This document shows, piece after piece, positions 63,100 through 64,000 of a stretch of 64,000 nt of DNA. Position 1 is the first letter of the stretch. Each line of letters opens with the position of its first letter. This DNA is from Acanthosepion esculentum. Taxonomy: Eukaryota > Mollusca > Cephalopoda > Sepiida > Sepiidae. The DNA is taken from assembly GCA_964036315.1 (NCBI GenBank), contig OZ038508.1:50565524-50629523 (forward strand). Reading direction: 5' to 3'. A program made the translations under genes and the position numbers. The notes beneath the pieces are model-generated. The model saw only the letters and a list, made by a program, of their open reading frames with translations. It was not told the DNA's origin and ran no database searches.

Positions 63100-63710
63100 T
63101 ATCCTGTTATAAAAGTCATTTTAAGACATTTTTATGTTTATACATTCTTTTTATAGATACAAATATTTAAGTACATTCTCTGTTTATAATAAATAATTCA
63201 GGCGGGTAAATGCCGTTACTACTGTTAATTATAAAACAGAGCATTTACTTAAATATTTGTATCTATAAAAAGAATGTATAAACATAAAAAAATGTTTTAA
63301 AATAATTGTCGGAATTTACATTATGATTTCATTTGTTACATTTGGATACGCATCGAGGAGATATGAATGTACGTGAGAAAATCATGGAAAATTGTAGTTT
63401 AAAAACAGTAAAATCGACCTTGCTAACCGAAACGCTCCTCTGTGGCGAAATAGGTAAAAGCACGTCAGGCTCTATGACGGTTCCGTATAGGATACAGGTC
63501 CGATTCCTGTCGGGGGACGCATATTTTCTATGAAAATTTCTCGGACATTCAGGCCAGTAAATGTTATTAATACTGTTTATTATAAACAGAGCATTTACTT
63601 AAATATTTGTATCTATAAAAAAGAATGTATAAACATAAAAAATGTCTTAAAATAATTGTCGGAATTTGTCCATTTCATAATGTCTGACGTCAATAAAAGT
63701 CATGTAACAA
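63100..63710 (+). repeat. Tandem tRNA-like repeat (family C), ~350-bp period
   Basis: ATTTACTTAAATATTTGTAT and AAGAATGTATAAACATAAAA recur at 63245 and 63596 in the same direction, and inverted at 63125-63175. The full monomer contains a tRNA-like segment at about 63435-63525 and ends TGTCTGACGTCAA. Confidence 0.85.
63435..63525 (+). tRNA. tRNA-like sequence inside family C (pseudo-tRNA)
   Basis: CTCTGTGGCGAAATAGGTAA (A-box region, resembling the 5' half of tRNA-Asn), a perfect 5-bp anticodon-type stem CGTCA/TGACG with 7-nt loop GGCTCTA, a 15-nt variable part, and a T arm ACAGG/CCTGT around TCCGATT. U33 is missing and the acceptor pairs poorly, so it is not a working tRNA. Confidence 0.5.
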
Positions 63711-63729
63711 AAAAAAATTCGATCTTATT

Positions 63730-64000
63730 GATTGATTTGTTTTGTTTTTTTAACGACATGTGACCTTATGAGTCATTTAATGGAGAAATTTAATTTCGCT
63801 GGGAACTCTGAAGTAATCAAAATATGATATCTGTTATTCTGCTTTCGCAACTGAATATATGGTAGTTGATTCTAAGCTTTTGTGCATATACATGCTTCTG
63901 TGGACATAATTACTAGAGGCAGTGATATATGTGTTTTATGTTGTAGTTTTGTTGAAATTATATTTTGGAATACAGTTTGATTTCGTTAAGAAATTGTAGG
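63730..64000 (-). mobile_element. Repeat family B, copy running off the window
   Basis: Tail TCCATTAAATGACTCATAAG...ACATGTCGTTAAAAAAAC on the minus strand, then CTGTTATTCTGCTTTCGCAA, AAGCTTTTGTGCATATACAT and GGAATACAGTTTGATTTC as at 58.8 and 59.8 kb. Confidence 0.75.

Noticed and set aside
63435..63525. A functional tRNA gene
   Set aside because: Loop lacks U33, acceptor stem pairs badly and the sequence is part of a repeated unit.

Overview
The window looks like non-coding, repeat-saturated DNA from an animal nuclear genome. Long (TA)n arrays, 5S-rRNA-derived and tRNA-derived SINEs, Penelope-like, copia-like and many non-LTR retroelement pieces and Tc1/mariner remnants together best fit a cephalopod mollusc, probably an octopus; that assignment is inference from repeat style, not proof. 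I found no convincing host protein-coding exon, functional tRNA or rRNA gene, or bacterial-type feature. There is one 200-base assembly gap at 5536-5735.

Layout. 0-6 kb: a tandem pair of short inverted-terminus elements, a ~125-bp minisatellite, a Ty3-like LTR with primer site and gag start, a 5S-derived SINE and pyrimidine-rich DNA. 6-12 kb: LINE 3' ends, a GATA-based minisatellite and a dead Tc1 transposase. 12-16.5 kb: a Penelope-like element (PLE) piece, several hammerhead-ribozyme-like (HHR) motifs beside (TA)n arrays, and three tandem copies of a retroelement C-terminus. 16.5-23 kb: LINE ends, tRNA- and 5S-SINEs, and a repeat family containing an expanded T-rich minisatellite. 23-37 kb: the densest PLE/HHR/(TA)n zone, with PLE GIY-YIG and reverse-transcriptase relics, hairpin-like inverted duplications and palindromic mariner ends. 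37-42 kb: a graveyard of one LINE family plus two 5S-SINEs. 44,474-48,694: a complete but defective copia element with matching 294-bp LTRs, PBS, PPT and a 5-bp target duplication. 49-50.6 kb: a PLE 3' end with a GIY-YIG reading frame and an HHR downstream in cis. 51.7-53 kb: two head-to-tail endonuclease-domain retroelement tails with (AAT)n ends. 53.4-64 kb: a LINE split by a palindromic tRNA-like element, mariners sharing one internal deletion, GATA arrays, a 145-bp minisatellite and tandem tRNA-like repeats.

The most interesting pattern is collective. At least fifteen HHR-like cores (CTGANGA or a paired variant TTGATAA, then a short hairpin, then GAAA, often followed by a palindrome such as ACGCGT, ACTAGT, ACGGCCGT or AGCGCT) sit mostly 30-150 nt upstream, in their own orientation, of a (TA)n array. 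Two lie downstream of PLE GIY-YIG coding sequence on the same strand. HHRs in PLEs are known; the tight coupling to (TA)n, the inverted-duplicate arrangement and the apparent C3-G8 to U3-A8 double change are what deserve a second look.
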